A stretch of 35,485 nucleotides of DNA from an uncultured Mucilaginibacter sp. (GTDB lineage: Bacteria; Bacteroidota; Bacteroidia; Sphingobacteriales; Sphingobacteriaceae), in NCBI RefSeq assembly GCF_937859865.1, contig NZ_CALMAT010000066.1, positions 264 through 35,748 of the forward strand, written 5' to 3'. Positions 1 through 7,275 of this stretch are shown here, piece after piece; position 1 is the first letter of the stretch; each line of letters begins with the position of its first letter. Below the pieces are notes generated by a model. The model was given only the letters and a program-made list of their open reading frames with translations, was not told where the DNA came from and did no database searches. A program made the translations under genes and the position numbers.

Positions 1-459
1 GTACAAGCCTGTTAGCGGATTTGTAACCATGGAAAGTGCAGGCGGCTTGCCGTTGTAAATACTTCCCTGGCCGCGGTATTGCCGCAACGCTTCTTCCAGT
101 TCCTGTTTTTTAGTTTGGCCAACAACACGCACTTCGCTCAATTGAATAACGGGCGAAAGTTGCAGCAGCACGTCTTTTTCATCTGCAACCGTAAAAATAT
201 ATTCGGTAAAATCTTTTTTGAAAACTTTCAATGTATCGCCAATACTTACTTTGATATTGAAAGCGCCCAAATCGTTACTGGCAACCGTTATCTTCTTTTT
301 TAAGTTAAATATCAATGCGTCAGAAACCCGTTGTGCGTTTTGCTTTTGGAACAAAACACCTTTCAGCACAAACTCCTGCTGGGCAAAAACAGCAGTACTT
401 TGGCTGATGCAACCCAAAATCAGCAAAAACTTTAGCGCAGAAGAAATCCATTTAAACAT
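1..459 (-). CDS. Secreted carboxypeptidase-regulatory-like domain protein, 5' part only
   Basis: The minus strand is open from an ATG at 459 to the window edge, giving the first 153 residues; the C-terminus lies outside. Residues 1 to about 27 form a signal peptide (basic MFKW, a hydrophobic stretch, then AVFAQQ, with cleavage likely after FAQ). The mature part begins EFVLKGVLF and continues through a beta-rich region with VASNDLGAF and GDTLKVFKKDF, the pattern of the carboxypeptidase-regulatory-like (CarboxypepD_reg) fold common at the N-terminus of exported Bacteroidota proteins. That family assignment is inference from pattern. The role is unknown; cell-surface or periplasmic location is likely. 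The gene is divergent from yicC, and its -7 box ends five bases before the ATG. Confidence 0.75.
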   Translation of the reverse strand, partial: MFKWISSALKFLLILGCISQSTAVFAQQEFVLKGVLFQKQNAQRVSDALIFNLKKKITVASNDLGAFNIKVSIGDTLKVFKKDFTEYIFTVADEKDVLLQLSPVIQLSEVRVVGQTKKQELEEALRQYRGQGSIYNGKPPALSMVTNPLTGLY

Positions 460-464
460 CTCGG

Positions 465-472
465 CAAAAATA
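465..472 (-). promoter_or_regulatory. Bacteroidota -7 box for the left-edge gene
   Basis: On the minus strand TATTTTTG fits the consensus TAnnTTTG exactly and ends five bases before the ATG at 459, so the transcript would have almost no leader. No convincing -33 TTTG is seen at the normal distance. Confidence 0.5.
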
Positions 473-512
473 CGAAAAAGCAAACGCGCAGCTGTTAAAG
501 TATGTTAACACC

Positions 513-540
513 GATTTTTAGCCGGTAAAAACAGTATCGG
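513..540 (+). repeat. Short dispersed element, copy in the left-edge/yicC divergent gap
   Basis: GATTTTTAG, CCG, then GTAAAAACAGTATCGG: a near-complete copy of the element. It lies between two divergent genes, upstream of both promoters. Confidence 0.7.
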
Positions 541-591
541 CAACTTTACAAGTGCAAGCAGCTTAAAACTTTAGCCGTACTGATAAATTTT

Positions 592-599
592 TATCTTTG
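592..599 (+). promoter_or_regulatory. -7 box for yicC
   Basis: TATCTTTG matches TAnnTTTG exactly. A TTTA about 18 bases upstream could be the -33 element. The box ends three bases before the yicC ATG at 603, which implies a leaderless or nearly leaderless mRNA. Confidence 0.6.
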
Positions 600-602
600 C
601 AG

Positions 603-1478
603 ATGATTAAATCCATGACCGGTTTTGGCATCAGTAGCCAGGATTTGGGAAACGTAAAATATACAGTCGAACTTAAATCCCTCAACAGTAAATTCCTCGA
701 ACTGTCTATTAAATTGCCACGCACTTTTGCCGAAAAAGAATTTGAATTGCGCAACGAATGCAGCCGTTTGATTGACCGTGGCAAAGTAAACCTCAGCTTT
801 ACAATCGAACAAAATGAAGTAAAAAATACCGCCGCAAGTATAGATGTGGTTTTGCTTCAGCATTATTTACAACAGTTAAAAGAAGTAAGCAGCAAGGTAA
901 ATGAACCGGCGTCCAACCTGCTGCAATTAGCCGTTGGTTTGCCCGATGTGGTGAAATACACGGAAGAAAAAGCTTCGGAAGACGAGTGGAAAACCGTAAA
1001 ACAGGTTTTTAACAAAGCGGTAGAAGCTTTCCAGCAATTTAGGTCAGACGAAGGCAACATGCTGGAAAACGATTTGAAACTGCGCATCAACAACATCCTT
1101 GAAAACTTATCAAAAGTAGCAATTGAGGAACCTGCAAGGATTGTTACCATCAAAGAACGTTTGAATAATTTTTTGGCCGAAGCTATTGGCCGGGAAAACA
1201 TTGATCAAAACCGTTTTGAGCAGGAATTGATTTATTATATTGATAAGCTAGACATTACGGAAGAGAAAATCAGGCTGAAAACACATTGCGATTACTTCCT
1301 GGAAACGTTGAAAAGTGCCGATGCCAACGGTAAAAAATTAGGTTTTATTGCGCAGGAAATTGGCCGCGAGGTAAACACGTTGGGTTCTAAAGCGAACAAT
1401 GCGATCATACAAAAATTGGTTGTGGGCATGAAAGAAGAACTGGAAAAAATAAAGGAACAATTGCTGAATGTGCTTTAG
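603..1478 (+). CDS. yicC: YicC family endoribonuclease
   Basis: This is a 291-residue YicC/YloC-family protein. The start is set at ATG 603, giving the family-typical N-terminus MIKSMTGFG; a TTG two codons upstream lies inside the promoter box and is unlikely to be used. The N-terminal half has the conserved ELKSLNSKFLEL segment, and the C-terminal DUF1732 half has AQEIGREVNTLGSKANN, ending in a helical KEQLLNVL. Known members are Mn-dependent endoribonucleases that affect RNA turnover and stationary-phase physiology. It is followed by gmk after a long hairpin; yicC beside gmk is a common arrangement in bacteria. Length is normal. I am confident in the family, less in the exact substrate. Confidence 0.93.
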   Translation: MIKSMTGFGISSQDLGNVKYTVELKSLNSKFLELSIKLPRTFAEKEFELRNECSRLIDRGKVNLSFTIEQNEVKNTAASIDVVLLQHYLQQLKEVSSKVNEPASNLLQLAVGLPDVVKYTEEKASEDEWKTVKQVFNKAVEAFQQFRSDEGNMLENDLKLRINNILENLSKVAIEEPARIVTIKERLNNFLAEAIGRENIDQNRFEQELIYYIDKLDITEEKIRLKTHCDYFLETLKSADANGKKLGFIAQEIGREVNTLGSKANNAIIQKLVVGMKEELEKIKEQLLNVL

Positions 1479-1481
1479 CTG

Positions 1482-1537
1482 ATGGTTTATAGATAATAGT
1501 TCATGGAAGCTCCCATGAACTATTATCTATAAACCAT
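1482..1537. repeat. Perfect 25-bp inverted repeat between yicC and gmk (family 2)
   Basis: The arms 1482-1506 and 1513-1537 are exact reverse complements separated by six bases (AAGCTC). They contain the words GGTTTATAG and GTTCATGG shared with repeats near 2730, 3335 and 32425. There is no T-run after it, so it is not a standard terminator. It ends 19 bases before the gmk ATG and would form a very stable mRNA hairpin in the leader. Confidence 0.9.
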
Positions 1538-1556
1538 TACCCATCAACCAAAACCT

Positions 1557-2129
1557 ATGAACCAAAACGGTAAACTCATCATATTTTCTGCGCCTTCTGG
1601 GGCAGGCAAAACCACCATTGTGCATCATTTATTAAGCAAGTTTGATGACCTGGAGTTTTCCATTTCGGCCACAACACGAAAGCCGCGCGGCGACGAACAG
1701 CACGGAAAAGATTACTACTTTATCTCGCAGACCGAGTTTTTGCACCGCATTGCGCAAAAAGAATTTGTAGAGTTTGAAGAAGTTTACTCAGGCACTTTTT
1801 ACGGCACGTTGCGCAAAGAAATTGAACGCATTTGGAACCAAGGCAAACACGTTATTTTTGATATTGATGTGGTTGGCGGTTTGCATTTGAAGCGAAAATA
1901 TGATGGACAAGCACTGGCTATTTTTGTGCAGCCGCCATCCTTGGAAGTTTTGATTGAACGTTTAAGCGGCCGCGGGACGGACAGCGAAGAAAAACTGCTG
2001 GAGCGTTATGCTAAAGCCGAAAAAGAACTGGACTACGCGCCGCAATTTGATCTGATCCTGAAAAACTACGATTTGGAAACGGCCTGCCAGGAAGCCGAGG
2101 ATTTGGTTTCCGGTTTTATTGGCCAATAA
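1557..2129 (+). CDS. gmk: Guanylate kinase
   Basis: This cytosolic enzyme phosphorylates GMP to GDP with ATP. The protein has 190 residues, the usual length. The P-loop is at residues 12-20 (APSGAGKTT, with Ala where Gly is usual), followed by the GMP-binding segment SATTRKPRGDEQHGKDYYF and then EEVYSGTFYGT in the nucleoside monophosphate domain. The lid region RLSGRGTDSEE carries the catalytic arginines. The ATG at 1557 comes directly after the family-2 hairpin, with no Shine-Dalgarno site. nadD follows after 24 bases, so co-transcription of yicC-gmk-nadD is likely. Confidence 0.97.
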   Translation: MNQNGKLIIFSAPSGAGKTTIVHHLLSKFDDLEFSISATTRKPRGDEQHGKDYYFISQTEFLHRIAQKEFVEFEEVYSGTFYGTLRKEIERIWNQGKHVIFDIDVVGGLHLKRKYDGQALAIFVQPPSLEVLIERLSGRGTDSEEKLLERYAKAEKELDYAPQFDLILKNYDLETACQEAEDLVSGFIGQ

Positions 2130-2130
2130 C

Positions 2131-2155
2131 AATTTTTATCCGATAAAAGAAGCAT
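2131..2155 (+). repeat. Short dispersed element supplying the nadD start codon
   Basis: AATTTTTATCCGATAAAAG then AAGCAT. The final AT of the element plus the next G form the ATG of nadD, so the gene boundary is made from the element. Confidence 0.75.
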
Positions 2156-2726
2156 GAAGATTGGTTTGTTTTTTGGCTCTTTTAACCCAATTCATACCGG
2201 GCATTTAATTATTGCCAGCTACATGGCCAACCATACCGATCTGGAAAAAGTGTGGTTGGTAGTTTCGCCGCACAATCCGCTTAAAAAAGCAAGCGACCTG
2301 ATCAATACTTATGACCGTTTGGAAATGGCGAAACTGGCGACCGAAAATTCCGATAAAATTGAAGTAAGCGATATTGAACTGAAACTGCCGCGCCCGTCTT
2401 ATACCATTGATACATTAATTCATCTACAGGAAAAATTCCCGCAACATCAATTTGCGTTGATTATGGGTTCTGATAATTTAAACTCGCTGCAAAAGTGGAA
2501 GAACTACGAAATTTTGCTGCGCGATTACCAGATCTATGTTTATCCTCGGCCAGGATTTGAGCATACTGTTTTTAGCAACCATTTTTCGGTAACGGTAACC
2601 GATACGCCGCTAATTGAAATTTCCTCCACTTTTATCCGAAAATCCATCACCCAAAAAAAGAACGTGCAGTATTTTTTGCCGGATAAGGTGCTGGAATTTA
2701 TTGAGAGTAAAAATTTGTACAGGTGA
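2154..2726 (+). CDS. nadD: Nicotinate-nucleotide adenylyltransferase
   Basis: NadD transfers AMP from ATP to nicotinate mononucleotide in NAD synthesis (cytosol). The 190-residue protein has the nucleotidyltransferase signature at its N-terminus, GSFNPIHTGH (residues 8-17, with the HxGH motif), the middle segment MGSDNLNSLQKW that binds the mononucleotide, and the C-terminal ISSTFIR motif. Length is normal. The start is the ATG at the end of a dispersed element; it puts GLFFGSFNP at the expected distance from the N-terminus. It is the third gene of the yicC-gmk-nadD cluster and is followed by a family-2 repeat. Confidence 0.96.
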   Translation: MKIGLFFGSFNPIHTGHLIIASYMANHTDLEKVWLVVSPHNPLKKASDLINTYDRLEMAKLATENSDKIEVSDIELKLPRPSYTIDTLIHLQEKFPQHQFALIMGSDNLNSLQKWKNYEILLRDYQIYVYPRPGFEHTVFSNHFSVTVTDTPLIEISSTFIRKSITQKKNVQYFLPDKVLEFIESKNLYR

Positions 2727-2727
2727 A

Positions 2728-2795
2728 AGTTAATAGGTGATGGTTTATAGATTATGGTAGCTGCACTATGAAGTATAAACAATCAACTAAAAGCA
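2728..2795. repeat. Family-2 imperfect dyad after nadD
   Basis: The left part has GGTTTATAGATTATGGTAGC and the right part TGCACTATGAAGTATAAAC, which pair imperfectly around AGC-TGC. The words match those at 1482-1537 and 3335-3393. Confidence 0.65.
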
Positions 2796-2832
2796 ATCCT
2801 TAATTTTGTTATCTTTATAAAAAGAAGAATTT

Positions 2833-3021
2833 ATGGTTATCGCAAAAGAAAAAATACTTCATTTACTTACCCGAATGCCGGAGGAAATTGATGTTGATGA
2901 AGTGGTTGATCAGATAAAACTAACTGCTAAAATTGAGCAGGCATTAGAAGAATCAAACCAGGGTTTAGGCCAGGATTGGGAAAAATTTAAAAAAGAATGG
3001 CTAAAAGAGGACGGGCTGTAA
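2833..3021 (+). CDS. Putative antitoxin of a ParE/RelE-type pair
   Basis: The 62-residue acidic protein runs from MVIAKEKILHLLTRMPEEID through a helical, Glu-rich region to WEKFKKEWLKEDGL. It has no clear DNA-binding motif visible by eye. Its identity rests on context: it overlaps by 25 bases the start of a ParE/RelE-like toxin gene, the normal antitoxin-first layout. The segment EEIDVDEVVDQIKLTAKIEQAL resembles small Bacteroidota antitoxin-like proteins that I cannot name precisely. A TATCTTTA box at 2810-2817 (one mismatch to TAnnTTTG) may be its promoter. The pair is more AT-rich than its neighbours, consistent with transfer. Confidence 0.6.
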   Translation: MVIAKEKILHLLTRMPEEIDVDEVVDQIKLTAKIEQALEESNQGLGQDWEKFKKEWLKEDGL

Positions 3022-3323
3022 ATATCGAAATACTTCCTACCGCGAAAGCGGATTTGAATGACATTTATCAGTATATCGCTAAAAATTCTGTTAAGTATGC
3101 GAAAATTGAAAAGCAGTTAATAATCGAAGCAATCGATCAGCTTTATAGTTTTCCAAATTCTGGCGCCCCTTTCAATTATAAAAACATCGAGGCCCGAAGA
3201 TTGATCTTTAAAAATTACACTATAATCTATCGTTATAAAACTGAAGATTTATTTGAAATCCTCACCATTCGTCATCATTCCCGACTTTTATCTAATAATC
3301 CAGCTTTAAAAGACGAGGAATAA
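2997..3323 (+). CDS. ParE/RelE-superfamily toxin
   Basis: The 108-residue basic protein has the plasmid-stabilisation (ParE/RelE) fold signature: an early ILPTAKADLNDIYQYIAKNS segment (beta strand plus long helix), a middle YSFPNSGAPF loop, RRLIFKNYTIIYRYK strands and a final ILTIRHHSR. The last block matches the family pattern of a conserved Arg near the C-terminus. Members are ribosome-dependent mRNA interferases (RelE) or gyrase poisons (ParE); the sequence alone does not decide which. The ATG at 2997 overlaps the antitoxin gene, so translation is probably coupled. A start a few codons later at the native strand VNIEILP cannot be excluded. Confidence 0.8.
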   Translation: MAKRGRAVNIEILPTAKADLNDIYQYIAKNSVKYAKIEKQLIIEAIDQLYSFPNSGAPFNYKNIEARRLIFKNYTIIYRYKTEDLFEILTIRHHSRLLSNNPALKDEE

Positions 3324-3334
3324 ATTGGCAAAAA

Positions 3335-3393
3335 GTTCATGGTTCATAGGTTATGGTAGCTGCACCATGAACCATCAACTACAAACCATTCCC
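3335..3393. repeat. Family-2 dyad between the toxin gene and miaE
   Basis: The left part GTTCATGGTTCATAGGTTAT and the right part ACCATGAACCATCAAC flank the same AGCTGC centre seen at 2728-2795. The copy ends just before the miaE promoter. Confidence 0.65.
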
Positions 3394-3400
3394 TAATTAT

Positions 3401-3408
3401 TACCTTTG
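3401..3408 (+). promoter_or_regulatory. -7 box for miaE
   Basis: TACCTTTG matches TAnnTTTG and ends four bases before the GTG start of miaE, implying a leaderless transcript. Confidence 0.5.
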
Positions 3409-3412
3409 CTTC

Positions 3413-4012
3413 GTGAGCGAGAAAACCATCCTGAAACTGCAACTACCAACTGACCCGCAATGGGTTACCAATGTGGTGCAAAGCAACATCGAAGAAATTT
3501 TGACCGATCATGCTTTTTGCGAACAAAAAGCCGCCAGCAATGCCATTACGCTGATCGTTCAAAACCCAAACCTTTCTGAATTGGTGCAGGAAATGGTGCA
3601 ATTGGCCCAAGAAGAATTAGACCATTTTAAACGCGTGCACGACATCATTTTACAGCGCGGTTTTATTTTGGGCCGGGAACGGAAAGACAATTACGTAAAC
3701 GAACTGGCTAAATTTATCATCAAAGGCGGCGGACGGGAAGCACAATTAATTGATCGTTTACTGTTTTCGGCGATGATTGAAGCACGAAGCTGCGAACGTT
3801 TTAAGGTGATGTCGGAACATATCCACGATACCGAACTTTCTGCTTTTTACCACGAATTAATGGTGAGCGAGGCTGGCCATTATTCGATGTTTATCCGTTT
3901 GGCCAAAAAATATGCTTCAACAATTGATGTGGACAAGCGCTGGAAAACCTTTTTGGAATACGAAGCGCAGGTGGTTCAGAATTACGGCAAAAGCGAAACG
4001 ATTCACGGTTAG
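3413..4012 (+). CDS. miaE: tRNA-(ms2io6A) hydroxylase
   Basis: MiaE is a non-haem di-iron monooxygenase that hydroxylates the isopentenyl group of ms2i6A37 in tRNA. The 199-residue protein shows a ferritin-like four-helix pattern with paired metal ligands: EELDHFKRVHDII (about residues 70-82), EARSCERF (about 125-132) and EAGHYSMFI (about 155-163). The start is GTG at 3413, the first in-frame start after the -7 box. It complements MiaB, encoded at 21168-22583, which makes the ms2i6A substrate. It is convergent with a flavin monooxygenase only 12 bases away, with the dispersed element across the junction. Confidence 0.9.
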   Translation: MSEKTILKLQLPTDPQWVTNVVQSNIEEILTDHAFCEQKAASNAITLIVQNPNLSELVQEMVQLAQEELDHFKRVHDIILQRGFILGRERKDNYVNELAKFIIKGGGREAQLIDRLLFSAMIEARSCERFKVMSEHIHDTELSAFYHELMVSEAGHYSMFIRLAKKYASTIDVDKRWKTFLEYEAQVVQNYGKSETIHG

Positions 4013-4015
4013 CCC

Positions 4016-4031
4016 ATGCTTCTTTTACACC
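4016..4031 (-). repeat. Short dispersed element at the miaE/monooxygenase junction
   Basis: Minus strand GGTGTAAAAGAAGCAT. Its internal TAA (4025-4027) is the stop codon of the monooxygenase gene. Confidence 0.6.
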
Positions 4032-5641
4032 TGTTTTTTTGGTGCCTTGATGCAGCCCGCAACCTGCTCCAAATATTGGTCAATCAAATCCACATGAATC
4101 GTATCGTTTAAATAACCAATGTACATATCTGGCCGAACGATAATAGCTTTATGCTGATCTTCTTTCAACTCAAAACAATCAAAAACGGCTTTATTTTTTG
4201 CAGAAAAAGGCAGGTAAAAAAAGTTCAATTGCTGCGGATAATGCTGCGTAATCCATCGCGCCAGGTTAAACAAATCGTTTTCCTTTAACTTTCCCAAAGC
4301 GATAAAAGTGAAACCAGGCTTAGCGCACCAGGCGTGCAAATCGGTTTGCTGCTTTTTCTTTTCGTCGAAAATTTGGATAAAAGGCAGCCGGTCGCCTGCT
4401 TTTATGGTTTCAGCTTTACTAAAATTTAAGTTGATTTTGCTGTCACGATAATTAATTCCGGTTTGCGAAATCGTTTCAAAACCAAACGCCTGGAACTTTT
4501 CCTGCTTCCAAAAAAAGTGAACCAGTTTTGGCAGGATTTGATTCCTTAGAAACCGATTTAACACATTTTGAGAATTGATGAGGTTGAAAAAACGATCCGT
4601 GGTTTGCAGTAATCGCCGCGCAACCGGCATCCGTTCTTCGGCATAGCTTTCTAAAATTGCTGGTTGCAGATTTTGGTTGATTACTCCGGCCAGTTTCCAA
4701 GCCAAATTGTACGCATCCTGCAAACCGGTGTTCATACCTTGGCCACCAACCGGCGAATGGATATGCGCAGCATCGCCAATTAAAAAACTTTTTTTATCGC
4801 TAAATTTTGAAGCCATGCGATGGTGCAGTTTATAAATCGAAAAAGCGTGGCATTTTTCAATCGCCACATTTTCGGGTAATGATCTGCTTAAATCTGATTT
4901 AATCTCCTCAAAACCAACTTCTTCACGATCTGCAAACTGCTTAGGCAAAGTTGCCACCACGCGAAAACGGTTAACGCCTTTCATCGGAAAAAAGCCGGTA
5001 AAAGCAGTATCGCCCATTTTTAAAGTAACCTGCTTTTCCTCAAAACAGTGGTTCAGTTCGATGTCTGCCAGGTAAAACTTGTTGGTGTAAGCATCGCCTT
5101 TAAAATCAACCTGCAGTTTTTTCCGAACGAAACTATGCGCACCATCTGCACCAATCAGCCAATCGGCCGTGATCGTACTTCTTTTATCATCACTTTTTAA
5201 GTGCGCCGTGATGCGGTTTTCCTCCTGCAAAAAATCGGATAAACTGGTATTCCAATAAACCGGACAACAATTTTGCGTGAGGAAACCGAGCAGCAAACGC
5301 TCGTTTTTACTTTGTTCGAGCAGGTGGACGAACGGAAAAGGCGTGGTATTTTTTCCCAGGTTTTGGAGCGAAAGTTTGATGAGTTCTCTGTGATCGTTTT
5401 GGATGGAAACTGTTTCTGCCTGGATTCCTTCCTGCAAAGCACGATCGGCCAAACCCATTTGCCGGTAAATTTCCATTGATCGCGCCTGAACAGCCAATGC
5501 ACGGGATTGATCTGTCAGCCCTTTTTTTACATCAATAATTATCGGCTGAACGCCGTAACGCAGCAATTGCGCGGCCATCATCAAACCGGAAGGCCCGGCA
5601 CCTACAATTAAAACAGGATAATGACCGTCGGCAGGAATCAT
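4025..5641 (-). CDS. FAD-dependent monooxygenase (PheA/TfdB-like)
   Basis: A 538-residue flavoprotein of the aromatic hydroxylase family. The N-terminal Rossmann motif is VGAGPSGLMMAAQLLRYG (from about residue 11), the middle has the DG-type motif WLIGADGAHSFVRKKL (about 160-175), and the FAD-ribityl motif is IGDAAHIHSPVGGQGMNTGL (about 285-305). The C-terminal 130 residues resemble the thioredoxin-like dimerisation domain of phenol hydroxylases. Members hydroxylate phenols, polyketides or antibiotics with NAD(P)H and O2; nothing nearby identifies the substrate. The gene stands alone between miaE (convergent) and the RsmI-like gene upstream. Its stop codon lies inside the dispersed element. 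Confidence 0.85.
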   Translation of the reverse strand: MIPADGHYPVLIVGAGPSGLMMAAQLLRYGVQPIIIDVKKGLTDQSRALAVQARSMEIYRQMGLADRALQEGIQAETVSIQNDHRELIKLSLQNLGKNTTPFPFVHLLEQSKNERLLLGFLTQNCCPVYWNTSLSDFLQEENRITAHLKSDDKRSTITADWLIGADGAHSFVRKKLQVDFKGDAYTNKFYLADIELNHCFEEKQVTLKMGDTAFTGFFPMKGVNRFRVVATLPKQFADREEVGFEEIKSDLSRSLPENVAIEKCHAFSIYKLHHRMASKFSDKKSFLIGDAAHIHSPVGGQGMNTGLQDAYNLAWKLAGVINQNLQPAILESYAEERMPVARRLLQTTDRFFNLINSQNVLNRFLRNQILPKLVHFFWKQEKFQAFGFETISQTGINYRDSKINLNFSKAETIKAGDRLPFIQIFDEKKKQQTDLHAWCAKPGFTFIALGKLKENDLFNLARWITQHYPQQLNFFYLPFSAKNKAVFDCFELKEDQHKAIIVRPDMYIGYLNDTIHVDLIDQYLEQVAGCIKAPKKQV

Positions 5642-5694
5642 TTTTCAGGAACGAAAAAACCCGGAAATAGTTGAAGGTTATGAAATTTCCGCTG

Positions 5695-5717
5695 GTGCTT
5701 CTTTTATCGGCATAAAA
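5695..5717 (-). repeat. Short dispersed element 3' of the RsmI-like gene
   Basis: On the plus strand GTGCTTCTTTTATCGG then CATAAAA. It ends two bases before the stop codon of the RsmI-like gene and lies between it and the next minus-strand gene. Confidence 0.65.
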
Positions 5718-5718
5718 T

Positions 5719-6429
5719 CTATAACCGTTGCAGCAAAAAAATTGTTGGCTTTTTATGCAAATCCAAGGTTTGCTTCCGCCACTCGGCAATGTCTTTGGTA
5801 GCAATCATTTCATCGGCGGCGGTTAAATTGCAAGCGATGCACAACAGCGTTTTCGGATGTGCGCTTTTTAACACTTCTTCCAGCAACTGGTTGTTGCGGT
5901 AAGGAGTTTCGATAAAAATCTGCGTTTGCTGGTAACGTTCGGAAAAACCTTCCAACTCCTTGATTTTACGCGAACGTTCGGCTTTGTCAATCGGCAAATA
6001 ACCGTGAAAAGTAAAGCGTTGGCCATCAAAACCCGAAGCCATCAAAGCAAGTAAAATAGAACTCGGTCCAACCAGCGGAACTACTTTTATGTTTCGGCGA
6101 TGTGCTTCGGCAACAATATCCGCGCCCGGATCGGCGACGCCGGGGCAACCCGCTTCGCTCATCAAACCTACATCTTTTCCGGCTTCCAATCCGCCAAAAA
6201 AATACGACAAGCTGCCGCCCCGCTGGTGTTTGCCGTAATCGTGCATGGTTAAGTCGGCTTGCGGCGTTTTCAATCCGGCTTCTTTCAAAAATTTCCGCGC
6301 CGTTTTTTCGTTTTCAACAATATATTCGTTGATGTGGTTGATCTTTTCCTTCAAAAAAGGCGTAAAAGATTTTGCACCGGCTTCATCGGCCAGCGGTACA
6401 GGAATTAAAAACAGGTTTCCTTTTTGCAT
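5719..6429 (-). CDS. SAM-dependent methyltransferase, RsmI-like (tetrapyrrole methylase fold)
   Basis: The 236-residue protein starts NLFLIPVPLAD and carries the tetrapyrrole-methylase segment GLMSEAGCPGVADPGADIV (about residues 87-105), VPLVGPSSILLALMASG and FIETPYRNNQLLEEVL. These match RsmI, which 2'-O-methylates C1402 of 16S rRNA. Bacteroidota often carry a second shorter RsmI-like protein, and this one, with an N-terminus that differs from LYIVATPIGN of typical RsmI, is probably that paralogue. Substrate is therefore uncertain. The ATG at 6429 lies five bases after a near-consensus -7 box (CACTTTTG, 6442-6435, minus). Divergent from the 238-aa gene. Confidence 0.85.
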   Translation of the reverse strand: MQKGNLFLIPVPLADEAGAKSFTPFLKEKINHINEYIVENEKTARKFLKEAGLKTPQADLTMHDYGKHQRGGSLSYFFGGLEAGKDVGLMSEAGCPGVADPGADIVAEAHRRNIKVVPLVGPSSILLALMASGFDGQRFTFHGYLPIDKAERSRKIKELEGFSERYQQTQIFIETPYRNNQLLEEVLKSAHPKTLLCIACNLTAADEMIATKDIAEWRKQTLDLHKKPTIFLLQRL

Positions 6430-6434
6430 CGCTA

Positions 6435-6442
6435 CAAAAGTG
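6435..6442 (-). promoter_or_regulatory. Possible -7 box for the RsmI-like gene
   Basis: CACTTTTG has one mismatch to TAnnTTTG and ends five bases before the ATG at 6429. Confidence 0.35.
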
Positions 6443-6467
6443 TGATTTTTTATCTAAATTTAATTTT

Positions 6468-6475
6468 AAAAGGAG
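6468..6475 (+). promoter_or_regulatory. Shine-Dalgarno site of the 238-aa gene
   Basis: AAAAGGAG lies six bases before the ATG at 6482. Strong Shine-Dalgarno sites are unusual in this phylum and in this window, so it supports that start. Confidence 0.6.
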
Positions 6476-6481
6476 CAATAA

Positions 6482-7198
6482 ATGAAGGCGTTAGGCATCA
6501 ACTGGTTTATTGAAGGCTCGATTGATTTTGAGCACAAAAAGTACGTTTTGCTGGCTTATTTGCAGCATATCAACAAGCATTTCCGCAGCAGTCAATTGTA
6601 TCCGGATTTGGGCGATTTGATCTTTCATTACAACAACCTGCTGCACTTTAAAAATAATAAGGTTTTGATGCAGCAAAATTTTCCGCAGCGGTTAACCAAA
6701 GCCGATTTTGATGCGTTAAAATTAACGTATGAAAAGATGGTGAAAGACGATTACGTGATGCAGGAAATTGAGCAGATCATCACTTTTTCGTTGGAAAAAA
6801 TGAACCCGGCTTTGCAGCAAGGCAAAGAAATTTATGATTTTGTAGAGACACGTTTGCTGATTGATTCGGTTGGCGTGATTCCGTTAATCCCCGATTTTGG
6901 TTATTTGTTTATCCGCAATGGTGATGAAAAAGGCTTGCACGTTTACGAATACAGCATCAGTGTTTTTGAAGGAAAAGACGACAAATACCGCGGCATCAAC
7001 ACCACGTATATTGCCAATTACAGCCTGAGTTTTGTGCATACGCCGGAATCCATCAAGATTGATTTGATCAACAGCCGGAAGCAATTGCCTAACCCAGCCG
7101 TTTACCAGGTGGCTTGTGATATTAATTTTCCATTAGAACAAACTTTGCTGCCCGTTGCCAAAAGGAGTTTGGTGAAGTATATTAGTAAGGCGGCGTGA
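6482..7198 (+). CDS. Uncharacterised 238-residue protein
   Basis: I do not recognise a named domain. The protein begins MKALGINWFIEGSIDFEHKK, has an acidic and aromatic N-terminal half predicted to be helical (YLQHINKHFRSSQLYPDLGDL, with LIFHYNNLLHFKNNK), then a mixed region with LLIDSVGVIPLIPDFGYLFI and YEYSISVFEGKDDKYRGINT. It has no signal peptide or membrane segment, so it is probably cytosolic. Start choice is supported by the AAAAGGAG site six bases upstream. Codon use is like the neighbours, which suggests an established resident gene, probably a conserved Bacteroidota hypothetical. It is divergent from the RsmI-like gene and convergent with the aminotransferase. Confidence 0.8.
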   Translation: MKALGINWFIEGSIDFEHKKYVLLAYLQHINKHFRSSQLYPDLGDLIFHYNNLLHFKNNKVLMQQNFPQRLTKADFDALKLTYEKMVKDDYVMQEIEQIITFSLEKMNPALQQGKEIYDFVETRLLIDSVGVIPLIPDFGYLFIRNGDEKGLHVYEYSISVFEGKDDKYRGINTTYIANYSLSFVHTPESIKIDLINSRKQLPNPAVYQVACDINFPLEQTLLPVAKRSLVKYISKAA

Positions 7199-7241
7199 GA
7201 AGAGAAGCGAGGTACGAGGTTCCGGGTTATTCGATGATGGC

Positions 7242-7269
7242 AATGCTTCTTTTATCGAGGTAAAATTAG
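7242..7269 (-). repeat. Short dispersed element at a convergent junction
   Basis: Plus strand AATGCTTCTTTTATCG, AGG, TAAAATTAG. It lies just before a family-3 inverted repeat. Confidence 0.7.
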
Positions 7270-7275
7270 TGTTTT

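Noticed and set aside
79-508. Plus-strand open frames at the left edge
   Set aside because: They are shadows of the minus-strand secreted protein, which has a signal peptide and a promoter box.
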